A DNA stretch of 64,000 bases from Paroedura picta (Eukaryota > Chordata > Lepidosauria > Squamata > Gekkonidae). The DNA lies in the NCBI RefSeq assembly GCF_049243985.1, contig NC_135378.1, positions 41,016,941 through 41,080,940 of the forward strand. The letters run 5' to 3'. Numbering within the stretch: position 1 is the stretch's first letter; each line of letters opens with the position of its first letter. Of the stretch, positions 1 to 10,757 are shown piece by piece. Below the pieces are notes generated by a model. That model ran no database searches. It saw nothing but the letters and a program-made list of their open reading frames with translations, and had not been told where the DNA came from. The translations under genes were made by a program, and so were the position numbers.

Positions 1-250
1 GTCCCCAACCTTTATTAGGCTGGGGACCGGCAGGGCTTCGGGCCGCGCCCGCGGGCCGCACCCGCGGATCGGGCCGCGCCCGCGAGCCGCATCCACGGAT
101 CGGGCCGCGCCCGCGAGCCGCGCCCGGCCGCGCCCGCGGGCCGCACCCGCGGATCGGGCCGCGCCCGCGAGCCGCGCCCGGCCGCACCCGCGAGCCGCGC
201 CCGCGGATTGAGCCGAGCGGGCGCGGCCTGCACGGGCGCGGCCCGGCCCT
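1..250. mobile_element. CpG-rich hAT-like terminus with GC minisatellite, cut by the window edge
   Basis: The first ~30 bases (GTCCCCAACCTTTATT... GGGGACCGG) match the terminal segment of the hAT-type element at 10758, where the same words follow CAGTGG. The window edge removes the outermost bases. From about 40 to 235 the sequence is an irregular minisatellite of roughly 20-base GC units built from GGGCCGCGCCCGCG and GAGCCGC words. No second terminus is identified. Long open frames here are a by-product of stop-poor GC-rich repeats and are not genes. Confidence 0.6.
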
Positions 251-274
251 GATTCCCTCTCGGGCAGCATCGGC

Positions 275-595
275 GGCGGCCATCTTCTTGTTGGGCGGGG
301 CAGCGGCGGCCATTTTCTTTGTTGTGCGGGGCAGGGAGTCTCCGGCAGCGGCGCTCCGCACTGCTGGCGGGGGCTCCCTTGAGGGGAGGCAGGCGGCTCC
401 AGGGCGGCATCTTCTCTTGTTGTGCCGGGCAGGGAGTCCCCGGCAGCCGCGCTCCGCGCGACTGCCAAGGGCTCCTTAGAGCGGAGGCAGGCAGCTCCAG
501 AGCGACGTCTTCTGAGCGGCGGCCATCTTCTTGTGGTGCCGTGGGCTCCCTGAGGCGACGGGCTGACGGCTGTTGTTGCGGGGGCTCCCTCAGGA
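275..595. repeat. Degenerate tandem units (~98 bp) with GGCCATCTTC words
   Basis: Two adjacent units beginning near 311 and 409 align over TTGTTGTGC.GGGCAGGGAGT, CGGCAGC.GCGCTCCGC and GGAGGCAGGC.GCTCCAG. A third partial unit starts near 512. Several units carry GCGGCCATCTTC or GCGGCCATTTTC, close to the YY1 core read on the minus strand. Whether YY1 binds is untested. The tract joins the minisatellite on its left to the hairpin chain on its right. Confidence 0.6.
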
Positions 596-597
596 AG

Positions 598-866
598 CGG
601 CCTGACGCGGCGAGAGGCGCTTCGCGCCTCTCGCTGCATCAGGCCGGGAGCAACTGCGAGCCGCGCTGCGCGCGGCTCGCAATTGCTGGGGCTGGGAATC
701 AGAGGGAGCAATCGGCAGGCGCTTTGCGCCTGCCGATTGCTCCCTCTGATTGTCTGTCATGAGGAAGGGTCCAATCCGGACCCTTCCTCATCCCGGACGC
801 ATCCCGCCCCAGAACCCCTTACTGTTTTATTTAGTCCGTGGCGCCCGCGGCGCCACGGGCGGTGTA
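598..866. repeat. Hairpin-chain element, copy 1
   Basis: Five consecutive strong hairpins: stem 610-620/624-634 (extended by CCTGA 601-605 with TCAGG 639-643); stem 649-666/670-687 with one mismatch; a perfect 26-bp stem 697-722/726-751 with loop TTT; stem 761-772/778-789 with loop AATCC; stem 836-845/849-858 with loop CGC. TTTATTTAGTC precedes the last hairpin. The same order and linkers recur at 8920-9165, so this is a dispersed repeat family. I cannot assign it to a known transposon class, and the boundaries are approximate. Confidence 0.7.
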
Positions 867-2010
867 CAGATAATGAAGTGTTGTTACCTTGCAGTTGATT
901 GATGGCAATCCAGGTTCTGAGTCAGATGCAGGACTCCATGGTGTAGGCATACACAGAACTTTTGCCTTGTCTCAAGTGACCAGTTGGGATTTTCTACTTT
1001 CTGGAGATTGGTAAAGGTAGTCTTTATGTGGGATACAAAATCAGCAAATTCACTCAGGAGCAGGGACTTACTAAGCTGGTCAGCTGGGCAACCTGCTGCT
1101 GCAGTGCCTTGTTCTGCATGCCACAGCTGCTTCAGCCACCATTTCACAGCAGTGTTGGAAGCAAACTGTCCAGATCCAGTAGGCATCTGGGACAAGAGGC
1201 AGCAAGCATAGTCCAAAGACTATGTTCAGGATCAGATCACAGATATTCAGAAGTTCAAGCATCAAAGGACCAATTCTAAGACCACAAGGCATATCACAGT
1301 GCAGATGGGCAAACACACCAAGGTTTATAGTAGGTCACAGAGCAAAAGTAAGTAGACAAATTACTTCCTCATTTAACTCTTTTAACAAGAAAACTCTACT
1401 GTCATTCAGGGATAGATGTAACACATTCTAATATTGCCATGAACTTGCAGATAGTGAGATCGTCTTGGACTATTTTACACTGTTATTTTAATCATATTCC
1501 TGACAAGTAAAGCCATACAATGGCATATTTTGCTGTGTTTCCCAACATTCTTGAAAAATGAAACATTTGGTCTGGGAACTGTTGAGCTCCCCTTTTATGT
1601 CATCAGTTTACTTTGGTTGAATTCCCAGCAGAAGTGTAAATCTGGCAAACAAGTGAGCAACTTTTTCTTCAGTCAGTTTTATTTCCAGCCTTTCATAGCT
1701 CAGGGTTTACGTGCCCTTGATTGATAGAAGTTATTGTGGAGCATGACCACAAACAGTTGAAGGAAATATACTTCACAGCATCTTTTAAAATATCAAATTT
1801 CTTAGCTCCTGAACAATGAAAAACTGGATTTTAACTAAGGAACAGCTACAGTGGCTATATATAGTTTATGTGTGGCTGCTGTTATTTTTATTTTCTCACA
1901 TTTGCTGAATTCGACAGAAGGCAAAATGTGGATTAGAATATGGAGTTATAAAATGACTGCACAACTGGTTGGAATTCTCTTCAGAAGTTAATAAGGAATG
2001 AATTGCTGTG
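867..2010. other. Intergenic stretch, nothing identified
   Basis: No exon with conserved protein similarity is recognised. A 110-codon minus-strand frame (884-1216) has no features I can name. It may be decayed repeat sequence. The right part is ordinary AT-rich intergenic DNA. Confidence 0.5.
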
Positions 2011-2160
2011 TGTACTAGCTTTCCCCCAAGGGGTCAGTGCTGTGCCCAATGACATTCAACACATCCATTAATGACTTGAAGGAAGAAGTAGACAGTGCAT
2101 CTATAACATTCTCACAATTGATGCAAAATTGTTAGGGATTGCAATAGTTTCAGAAAATGC
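2011..2160 (+). mobile_element. CR1-type LINE reverse-transcriptase fragment
   Basis: The sequence after CCCCCAAGGGGTCAGTGC reads, with one frame change, like the CR1 RT block 'PQGSVLGP..FN.FINDL'. Here it gives PQG followed by FNTSINDLKEEVDSA. It is short, decayed and truncated at both ends. Family assignment rests on these words only. Confidence 0.55.
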
Positions 2161-2229
2161 ATCGGGCTTTCTGAAAAGCTGTAATAACAGTAATGTGCAG
2201 CCGTGACTTACCACAGCCACCTTTAAAGC

Positions 2230-3110
2230 TGTGGAGGGCAGGCAGGAAGAGGGAAGCATCCCATTCCATAGCCTGAATATGGCATGACAGCCGTGCGCAT
2301 GCTTCTCAGGGAGGAGGCAGGTCCTGCAGGTACCTATATAAGACCGTTTACACACTGGAGGTTTCATGCCGGGCTGCAGGCTGGGGTTTTAGTCATGGCA
2401 GGTTGTTCTACCTCTTCCTGCACCCACATGGGGGAGCATTTGGCCTGGTGTGCCTCATCCACCCCCAATTTGTGCTCCTGCACAGGAGCTGGGGCAGTGA
2501 AGTTCCCAGTGCATAAACGGTCTAAGTCACCACATGCTGGGACACAGCCTCTTTGCTTGAATGCCACGGAACAGCTTCCGTCCCATTCATCACAAAGAAT
2601 GAAAGCGATAGGGGGAGTTTATTGTTGAACTGTTAAAGTTGTGGTTTGTGTTGATATGGTTGAGTGTTATGTTTGTCACAACCACAAATTTTGTCATGAG
2701 AGGGAGCCTATTGGAGGGGAGGCAATGTGGACTGAATTCCCGAGCATATGAGGCCTTTCTAAAACGTGGCTAAAAGCGAGCAAAAGCTGACCAAGCTGGG
2801 AAGGTGCACGTGCTCATTTGGTCAAGTTGCCTGGGCCCCCCTTACCAGGCAGGTTCCCACAGTAGGCAAATTCCAGAGGGTATGGGGGTATTCACTCCCA
2901 GTGTGGAACTGAGGCTGACTCCCTGGTCACCTCTGGAACTGGTGGGTCAAGCAGTCAGCAGACTGCCAGGTAAGACTCCCTCTCAAGCCATGCCAACCCT
3001 ATAATGTTGCTGTTTAATAAAGGTTGTGGACATGTTGAAAGCAATCATGTTGGTATTGTGTCTTCTTCCGGCCAGACATTGTACTCCTGCTAGTCAAAAC
3101 AGATGACACT
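2230..3110 (+). repeat. Unclassified repeat-like segment, possibly LTR-derived fossil
   Basis: The segment is more GC-rich than its flanks. It has a TATA-like word (CTATATAAG, about 2333), a purine-rich run near 2604-2619 and an AATAAA near 3016 followed by a GT-rich stretch. That combination can come from a decayed LTR element, but no paired terminal repeats or coding domains are seen. The class is a guess. Confidence 0.25.
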
Positions 3111-3169
3111 ACATAAAAGAAGTCACATTTGTTCAAATTGGTGTTTCTTCAATGGTCCCTCCTCCCTGC

Positions 3170-3590
3170 CCAATGTTTTAATTATTGGGGTTTGTGTGTA
3201 TATGTTAATATATGTATTTCCTTTAAAAATGGTTTTTTAAATGTTTTGTTTGAACTGTTAACCTTTGTGAGCCAGATTAGGCAGAAAGGTAAAATATAAA
3301 TTTGAAAATGAATTTATTTAATAAAACATTTGGCCTATCCAATGAAGCTTGTTGAGAAAATTTTTGCTAGCAGGAATCACTGACCTCCATTGCCAGATAA
3401 TTGAGGAACAGATACTGATAAGAATTGAAGAGTGGTTGTGGAGTGTCATCTACTCCAACAGGGATGGTTTTAATGGCTTTAACATGTGATGTCATTACAT
3501 ATGTTTTAATTTTGAGCCACCATAGTAACCTTTGTGATGGTTAAAAGGGGAATATAAATTCTATAAAATAAATAAAATACATTAAAATTA
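3170..3590 (+). mobile_element. Two CR1/L2-type LINE 3' ends
   Basis: Two tails (ending near 3325 and near 3590) share the layout of CR1/L2-superfamily 3' ends: a TTTGTGAGCC or TTTGAGCCACC word, a purine/G stretch, ATATAAAT, then a short AATAAAA repeat. No coding part is attached. Confidence 0.5.
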
Positions 3591-3718
3591 TACAAAATAA
3601 AATCATATCTGAAACCAGTCATGGGTTTGGCACACCAATGGGTAGTATGCACACTCAATTATATAGAGAGATTATTTATTATTATTCATTAAACATTTGG
3701 GTATAATAAGGAATATAT

Positions 3719-3820
3719 TAAATAGACTCCGGGGAATGGTAGAGGACAGGAAGGCCTGGAGGATCATTGTCCATGGGGTCGCAATGGGTCGGACACGACT
3801 TCGCACCTAACAACAAAAAC
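3719..3820 (+). mobile_element. BovB (RTE) LINE, 3' end only, with target-site duplication
   Basis: The sequence GAGGACAGGAAGGCCTGGAG through CACGACTTCGCACCTAACAAC is the BovB 3' terminus; the larger BovB fragment at 25516-25977 has the same words in coding frame. An 11-bp direct repeat AAGGAATATAT flanks it (3708-3718 and 3821-3831), marking a heavily 5'-truncated insertion. Confidence 0.85.
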
Positions 3821-4324
3821 AAGGAATATATACTTGAAAGTAGCTTTATACCATTCTAAGTATCTTGGTGTTCTCCAATGAACCCTCAAAACTATAATCC
3901 TGTGATATTTCATTTAACTTCTAAGTTGTAATCAAGGTGTTCCCCAGGGTGCATATGCTCCAAATATGATTTGGCTATAGAAATATTTGTAAATAGCTTG
4001 TGTTCAATAGAAGCACAGAGGCACAAGGGATGGGAAAATAGATGTAAGCAACGGTGATTATTAGGACTAGAATATGGCATGGAATTTTAAAAAAATGCTT
4101 GCAGAACATGAGGAGTCAAGCTCCCATCTTGTGAAATAAGTAAATTTCATAATGAATCATTGGAAACAACTATGCTTAACTCAGAGACCACAGTTAACCC
4201 TCTGGTGAAATCTTTTGTTTCTATCTATGCACAACTATGATTGAAAGTAACATAATGAAAAATCACTGGAAGCAGTTCTAAATTTAAAGGTTCGGTTCTA
4301 TTGGCTACTGTGAGAGACAGCGCA

Positions 4325-4615
4325 TTAAGAAGAAGAAGAGTTGGTTCTTATATGCCGCTTTCCCCTACCCGAAGGAGGCTCAAAGCGGCTTACAGTCGCC
4401 TTCCCTTTCCTCTCCCCACAACAGACACCCTGTGGGGTGGGTGAGGCTGAGAGAGCCCTGATATCACTGCCCTGTCAGAACAGTTTTATCAGTGTCGTGG
4501 CGAGCCCAAGGTCACCCATCTGGTTGCATGTGGGAGGAGCGCAAAATCGAACCTGGCATGCCAGATTAGAAGTCCGCACTCCTAACCACACCACCAAACT
4601 GGCTCTCTTTTTTAA
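4325..4615 (-). mobile_element. tRNA-derived SINE with MIR-like middle
   Basis: Read on the minus strand it starts GAGAGCCAGTTTGGTGTGGTGG (tRNA A-box region) and passes a GGTTCGATTTT B-box. It then has GGGTGACCTTGGGCTCG, as in CORE/MIR-type SINEs, and ends in GGCATATAAGAACCAACTC plus TTCTTCTT. Copies of the same family are at 16702, 42451/44088 and 55087, with minus-strand pieces at 11590. Confidence 0.75.
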
Positions 4616-5279
4616 AAAAAGGTTTTAAGGGCTGAAACAGCAGCAGTTAGTGGAAGGTGAAAAATCCTCAGTAGGCAGACAGAAAGAAAGCTACAGCCTG
4701 CTCTGAGCCCTCTGATTGGCCGGCAACAACTGTGTGGGAATTTGTCAGGTCTCTGCAAGTTGCAACCCCATCAGTTTCTGAGGAAGAAGCAGTGTGGAGA
4801 ATTCTGCCAGGATCAGCACTGGAGTCACAGGAACCACCAACAGAACTCGAAACTGGCCAAGAAGCCCAGCTCAGAATCCAAACCAGGTATGAGCACTCAT
4901 CCTGATTTCCTCAGCCTATCAAGCAACAATGTGGCAAGCAGTGCTTCATATTACTGGAGAATCAGCTAGACTAGCAGCTCAATACAGGACTGCATTTGTG
5001 AGTGTTTGCAGATCCTTTACTAATTAGATAGCTGTTCATATTTAGTTGAGTGTCAAGCTTAAAACAAGGGTGGAGGCAAAAGGCTCACTTTGCTGGCAAT
5101 ATCACTTATTCCTGAGCAGGCACTCCCCAGCCCTTCTACCTTGTTTGATTGGTTTCTGCGTGATCTGTGATCTGTGATCTGTGGCTAGTGACCTGGATTA
5201 CGGACCCAAATCTGCCCTTGTTTCATTCAACTGCTTGTGTTTTGACTGTTTTGGCTCTGATTAAATAGACGCAAAATAT

Positions 5280-5905
5280 AGAATATAACATTCCATTGGA
5301 TATATGGGAAAGACTTTGTTTTATGGTTACATAAGCTTACAAAATATCAGTCTTTAGGAGAGAATTGGTACAAAATGTTTTATTGTTGGTATATCATACC
5401 AAAGTTTATAAGTAAAATTGCAAATGATTGTAATGATATCTGTTGGAAATATAATGACAAATCTGGTGGAAGTGTATTCAAGTTAGCAAATTTTGGGCAA
5501 AAATTCATTTATTAGAGCATATGCTTAATGTTAAATTTCCAATGAATCTTGAATATATGTTAAGTGTTTGTCCAGAAAAATCTCCCACGTCAAGCAAAGG
5601 TTCTCTTTTTTTATGCCACAACCTTGGCAAGAATGATCTTGGCTAAAGACTGGGAAATTTCAAGAGTATCATCAATATTGGCTTGGCTTGAAAAACTGAC
5701 AGAATTTTCAAAAGTGTCCAAATTAACCAGTTTGGTCAACAGAAAAACAACACACCAATTTCAAGAACAATGGCATTATTACACAGACTTTCTTGATAAA
5801 CAGAATAAATTAATTGGGTTTGGAAAACCTGATAGGAGGTCCAATATGCTAAACAATTCTGAGTCTATTCTTAGTTTGACAGAACCTTAGCTGATCACAT
5901 ATTTT
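5280..5905 (+). mobile_element. L1-clade LINE, ORF2 C-terminal fragment
   Basis: An open stretch at 5564-5890 contains YATTLARMILAKDWE and LAWLEKLTEF..., the pattern of the L1 ORF2 C-terminal region ('..AARIL.A..WK......EEW..K......KLT'). The upstream part continues the ORF2 similarity in broken frames. It is 5' truncated and inactive. Confidence 0.6.
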
Positions 5906-6221
5906 GAGGACAGAGAACTGAGTTTACTTCTGACAGCTAATCCACATAATGTCTGGACAACTAGGGCAGTTATTGCGCAGTGAGAATTTGACCAGTGAGA
6001 TATTAACTCTGAAATTTGGTCAGTTTGAAAGGATCAACACCTAGTTAGTAAGGGAAATTAGTTGTGCTTATTTCCTGAGAACTGTATATATAAGAAAGTG
6101 TTTCAGTTATTTCAGTGAGCAGTGGGATACTGCTTCATCTAAGAAGGAAGAAAGTGATGGTACAAGCTTAGAATATCTACTTTCTAGGAAACAGGGGAGC
6201 TCAAGGGAACTTTTTGGGCAA

Positions 6222-6341
6222 AGGTAAAGGTATCCTCTGTGCAAGCACTGAGTCATGTCTGACCCTTGGGGTGACGCCCTCTAGCGTTTTTATGGCAGAC
6301 TCAATACGCTGTGGCCTTACCACTCTGCGCCACAAGAGGCT
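6222..6341 (-). mobile_element. Sauria-type SINE with internal deletion
   Basis: Both ends of the SINE seen at 37162-37446 are present: AAAGGTAAAGGTATCC..., GTGACGCCCTCTAGCG and CACTCTGCGCCACAAGAGGC. The middle, from just after CAATACG to just before CTTACCAC, is missing. No convincing target duplication is seen. Confidence 0.8.
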
Positions 6342-6889
6342 CTATAATTATATATTTTTGGATAAACACAGTACCAAAATCTTCCAGTTTAAAAGAATTC
6401 TTAACATCTGAATGAAAAGTTTATGAACATTTTAAAAACCCTGTAACTTAGAATTATAACCTGTAAAATAACTTATCTGTATAATGAAACTTGATTCATC
6501 ATTCCAACTACCCTTTAGGGATGTGCATAAAGAACAAATTCAGTACAGTTTCAATTCAGACTGAATTGATCCATGTATATCTAAATCACCCCAATCCCAT
6601 TACTGGTATAGGTATTTGGGTGATTCGACTAGATGAATCATATATAATACTGACAGGGTGGGACAGTGAACTTCATTCTTTATAACAAAGAAAACCACGC
6701 TACAAGGCTAGCTATCTCTGACAGAACAACATCTCATTTGGGAGGAAAATATACCTCAGAGTGAGGAAGTAGGTAGAGGTCAACAGAAAAGACAGAAAAG
6801 ATGCTATTTTAACATGCAATGCAAGCAAAACATATTTTAAAACATGCAGTTGGAACCATCTCAACAGACACTTGAATGTATTTACTTCA

Positions 6890-7105
6890 TTTATACATCC
6901 TCCATGGGGACCCACAGTAGTTTACATCATTGTCCTCTCCTCCCGTTTAGCCTCACAACAATCCTGTGAGGCATGTTAGACTGAGTGGATCTGACTTACC
7001 TTAAGTCACCAAGGAACAGTTCATGGCAGCATGGGCAAGTGAACGTGGATCTCCCAGACCTTGGACTGATGCTCTATCCACTGTACCACACCAATGAGTA
7101 GTTGC
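6890..7105 (-). mobile_element. tRNA-derived SINE, divergent
   Basis: On the minus strand the segment begins CATTGGTGTGGTACAGTGGA TAGAGCATCAG, a tRNA A-box context. It then has a B-box-like GATCCACGTTCA, and later GCCTCACAGGATTGTTGTGAGG. It resembles MIR-like SINEs but is too decayed for a firm subfamily. Confidence 0.55.
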
Positions 7106-8919
7106 CTGAAGATTGCCCCAGATATGGGAAGCAGGTTGATTAAAGGAAGATTCTGGCAGGCTGATTAAAGGAAGATTCTGGCAAGGGGACATCACAATTA
7201 TTTTGTGTCCTGATTTTGATTTTGTGTTGGATCATTTTTATTTCAGCTTATAGTTTTGCCAAGCTTTGCCAACCTGGAGTCTGAGTTATACCATACCAGT
7301 GTCACCTTGGATGTTTTTGAGGTAACAGGTGTTTATCATTTTAAAAAAGAAGACTGGAAATTTGGGTCACCATAGGCTAGGTTTTTTTTTTTTTTGCACA
7401 TGTCTAGCAGTACTTCATCTGATCCAGATGCAGTGATTCAAAATATCTGAGCTGATCTCTTGTTAAATTTGCAACTATAGAATTCCAAATCTAATGTTAA
7501 TATTCATTGCAAATGTTGCTGAAGAATTTTTCACCATTCTCATGGGAACTGTTGCCTTCAAGGTGGTAATATGCCTTTGAGATCTTCAACAGGTTGACAC
7601 ATTTCAAAGAGCTCTCAATAGCTATATGTCCAATTAAAATGAGCAGCATTTTAATCTAATGACTCATATTACCTGCAGTATCAATGCTTCATGTATTTTT
7701 ATAAGCCATGCCCTGTGTTGCAATGAAAACTGTTCCCATCTGTGGAGCAATATCTGATTTCATGATACTGATTTAATGTATGATTTAAGTGCCATGTGTT
7801 TCACAGTTCATAGTTGTTTATTATAAAGTAGACAAACAGTTATAATTGGATGCACCACAACACTTATGAGAAATGGACATTTGAAATGCAAAACAGTTAT
7901 AAATATGCTGATGCTACTTAATTCAGATATCAGTCATCCAAAAGAGTTAAGCAGACTCCTTTTCAACACTGAATTAAGTTTAAGTATCTTGCCAAAAAGG
8001 ACGAGGGAACAGTACTTTAATGTTGGCTTACTGGTTGCTCAGCAAAGCAAGCAATATACACATGTGGGAATTCAGCTCCCTAAATTCTTTTCCTACTCCC
8101 CGCCACAACACAGCTTATGCCATGTGAAATATCTTCACATCTCGTTCTTCTTTAGAAGTGACTGGCAGCATTACTGTATCATTACTTTTATTAAAATATT
8201 GATTATCTAGAGAAACAAGTCTGTCTTTCCTTGAGAGGCTGAGCTAGACTGCACCAAGTTCAGTGAATCCTTTTGCTGAGTTGGTTTCTAGCTGACTATT
8301 TATTTACAAAGTTACATTCTTTTGTGATTTATACCTTGCAATCACTAGAGCTATGATTATCTTATGATAACTACATGCCCTGACAAGCCTTATCTAATAA
8401 ATAGTATACACGGGAAGTACTTATCCTGGTTGCATGATTAGCATCCACTTTCTCAAGCTGCAAGGATATTTACTTGACATTCTCAAATTTGTCAATAGTA
8501 TAGCATTTGTTCACACAAAGTGGCACTCATCATGAGGATATTCTATATTCATGTGTATTTATGGTACTTTGACTACTTGAAAAGAAAAAGGATTAGCTAG
8601 CTAAAGATTGTTTTGCAGGGTACTATTTCAGACAATATCACTCCAATAGCAGAGTTAGGTTTTAATTTAGTATATGGAAAGTATTTCAGTCTCTGTAGCT
8701 TCTCAGCACAACAAACTTTTCATATGTATTTTCTACATAGATATATGATGTATAGGCCAGAAAAGGGGATTTAGAGTATGTATCTGTAATAGGTCTTCTC
8801 TATAAACTATTGAACATTTCTTATCTTTCTGTGTAATTTATTTAAATTTTAGAATAAACTTTCTAGATCCTCATCCGATATAATGAATACTCCCAAACCT
8901 CATATATATTTCAAAGTGC
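7106..8919. other. Intergenic DNA, nothing identified
   Basis: AT-rich sequence with a T11 run at 7382-7394 and no recognisable exon, RNA gene or clear repeat family. The plus-strand frame at 7866-8210 has no similarity I recognise. Confidence 0.5.
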
Positions 8920-9165
8920 CTCCCGACGCGTCAGGCCGCCGGCAAGGAAGCAACTGCGAGCCGCGCAGAGCGCGGCTCGCAGTTGCTTCCTTGTCGGAAG
9001 GGCGGGAATTGGCCGGGCGAAGCGCCTGCCGTTTGGCCCGGCCGATGGTCTGTCCGGAGGAAGGGGCCAATCAGGCCCCTTCCTCATCACGGACGAAGCC
9101 CGCCCTAACTCCTCCCACAAAGCGCTTAGCGCTTTATTTAGTCTGCAGTGGGCGTGTTAAGGATG
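8920..9165. repeat. Hairpin-chain element, copy 2
   Basis: It has the same order as copy 1: GCGTCAGGCCG; a perfect 24-bp stem 8943-8966/8970-8993 with loop AGA; an imperfect stem with arms 9011-9018 and 9036-9043; GTCTGTC; stem 9057-9068/9074-9085 with loop AATCA; a small stem AAAGCGC/GCGCTTT at 9119-9125/9129-9135; then TTTATTTAGTC. It forms a sharp CpG-rich island in AT-rich flanks. No coding function is visible. Confidence 0.7.
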
Positions 9166-9753
9166 ACACATAGTTCTGTATATGTTTCATTTTGCATTAA
9201 CTGTAGAATTGCATTAATAGGTCATGATAATCTTTAAGTGACAAAGGATCAAAAATGTTTTCAGCAAAAGATCACCATCTATTGCAGTTAAAGTAACCCA
9301 CTAAACAAGAATACATGCTAGTCAGTATTTTTTTTTTACTGTGGAGATAATTTTATTTTTCTAATACTGTTTGCTCCTGAAAGCTGCTATGACACAGTGG
9401 TGAACTTTTGTGGAAAGCTGTGGACTTAATTTTAATTCCTCCTAGATGTCATGCTTGATTCTATCCATGATTGTCCGCATCCACGGTATTTTAAAATGCA
9501 TTGTTGCCTCGAACATTAGTCAAGGAATTTAAAATTATGGAATGCTTTGTGATTATTCTGAATCCAGAAAACTAGCTTGTAAATTTCATATTTCTGGCCA
9601 ATCAACCCTAAATATGTCAATAGATAAAATTTAATGCTGCCCTGAAAGCTGAATTTTCATCACTTCTTATGAAGACTGCTCACTTCCCATTCTTGTCCCA
9701 GATAACCAATAAAGAGTCTGCCACTTACATCCTTACATCCTTGTAAGCACAGT

Positions 9754-10003
9754 GGCCAAAGCACTGGCCACCTCATGAGAAGGAAGGAGTCCCTGGAGAA
9801 GAGCCTAATGCTGGGATCGACTGAGGGCAAAAGAAGAAGGGGACGACAGAGAATGAGGTGGCTGGATGGAGTCACTGAAGCAGTCGGTGCGAACTTAAAT
9901 GGATTTTGGGGAATGATAGAAGACAGGAAGGCCTGGAGGATCATTGTCCATGGGGTTGCGATGGGTCAGACACGACTTCACACCTAACAACAACTACAAG
10001 AAG
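9754..10003 (+). mobile_element. BovB (RTE) LINE 3' fragment
   Basis: It encodes in frame the BovB C-terminal words MRRKESLEKSLMLG, EGKRRRGRQRMRWLDGVTEA and DRKAWRIIVHGVAMGQTR, then ends CACACCTAACAACAAC. A possible 9-bp duplication, AAGCACAGT, flanks it (9745-9753 and 10004-10012). It is 5' truncated. Confidence 0.85.
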
Positions 10004-10757
10004 AAGCACAGTAACTTCAGGAGATTTATATAATTCCGTTAAGTATTGCACTTTCAATGCCATTTTAACATCTAATGTGGCATATGGAATCATTCACTCA
10101 ATTTCTTTGATAACCTTGATAATACTGGAGATCTTTGTAGATGCTGGGCAAACTGTGCAGTTACAAGTATCTATGGGGCCAGCATTTGTAGACATCACTC
10201 TGGTGCAAGGATAGTGATTTCATTTATGTACATGACTAGAGGAACAAGGGAGTATGTCCATATGTCAGTTCTGAGCAGGCACTCATAGAGGGCAATTCAC
10301 AAACACACACACACACAACTGTGCCTGCTCTTTAATAGATAATTTTAACTGTTAATAGAAAAGGAAGGCCCCCCATTAAAATTTGAGAGTTGGACAATCC
10401 CAGTTTTCATTATTGGACATATTGGAATACCAATAATAATTTAAACACCTTTTAATGAGTTTATTTACTTAATGTCCAAGTACATATCCCTCAGTTCTAG
10501 TCCCCATATCCATAGCATCTTACACATTTCATACTTGTGTCTGAAAATAATGTCATATCCCCTGCTGCTCCAGAGTGGAGAAAATGCAGTGTCATGATTT
10601 CATGGTATAAATTATACTCAACGTTAGGTAACGAATTGAGCTACTAATTGTGAATTTTTCGTGATTTTGGAGTCTAGTGACAGCCTGGATCAAGAATTAG
10701 TCACAATAAGGCTGGAAATGATTCTCTCAGTGTATGGAATACATTTGATATTTAGAG

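Noticed and set aside
884-1216. 110-codon minus-strand frame
   Set aside because: No recognisable family, no splice context and not adjacent to the known genes. Left unassigned.
2230-3110. Solo LTR
   Set aside because: TATA-like and AATAAA words are present, but no duplicated flanks, no paired repeat and no coding remnants. Kept only as a low-confidence repeat-like segment.
9119-9142. Helitron 3' end at the hairpin plus TTTATTTAGT of the second hairpin-chain copy
   Set aside because: Similarity with copy 1 continues past TTTAGT into GGGCG.TGT, so this is not the element's terminus.
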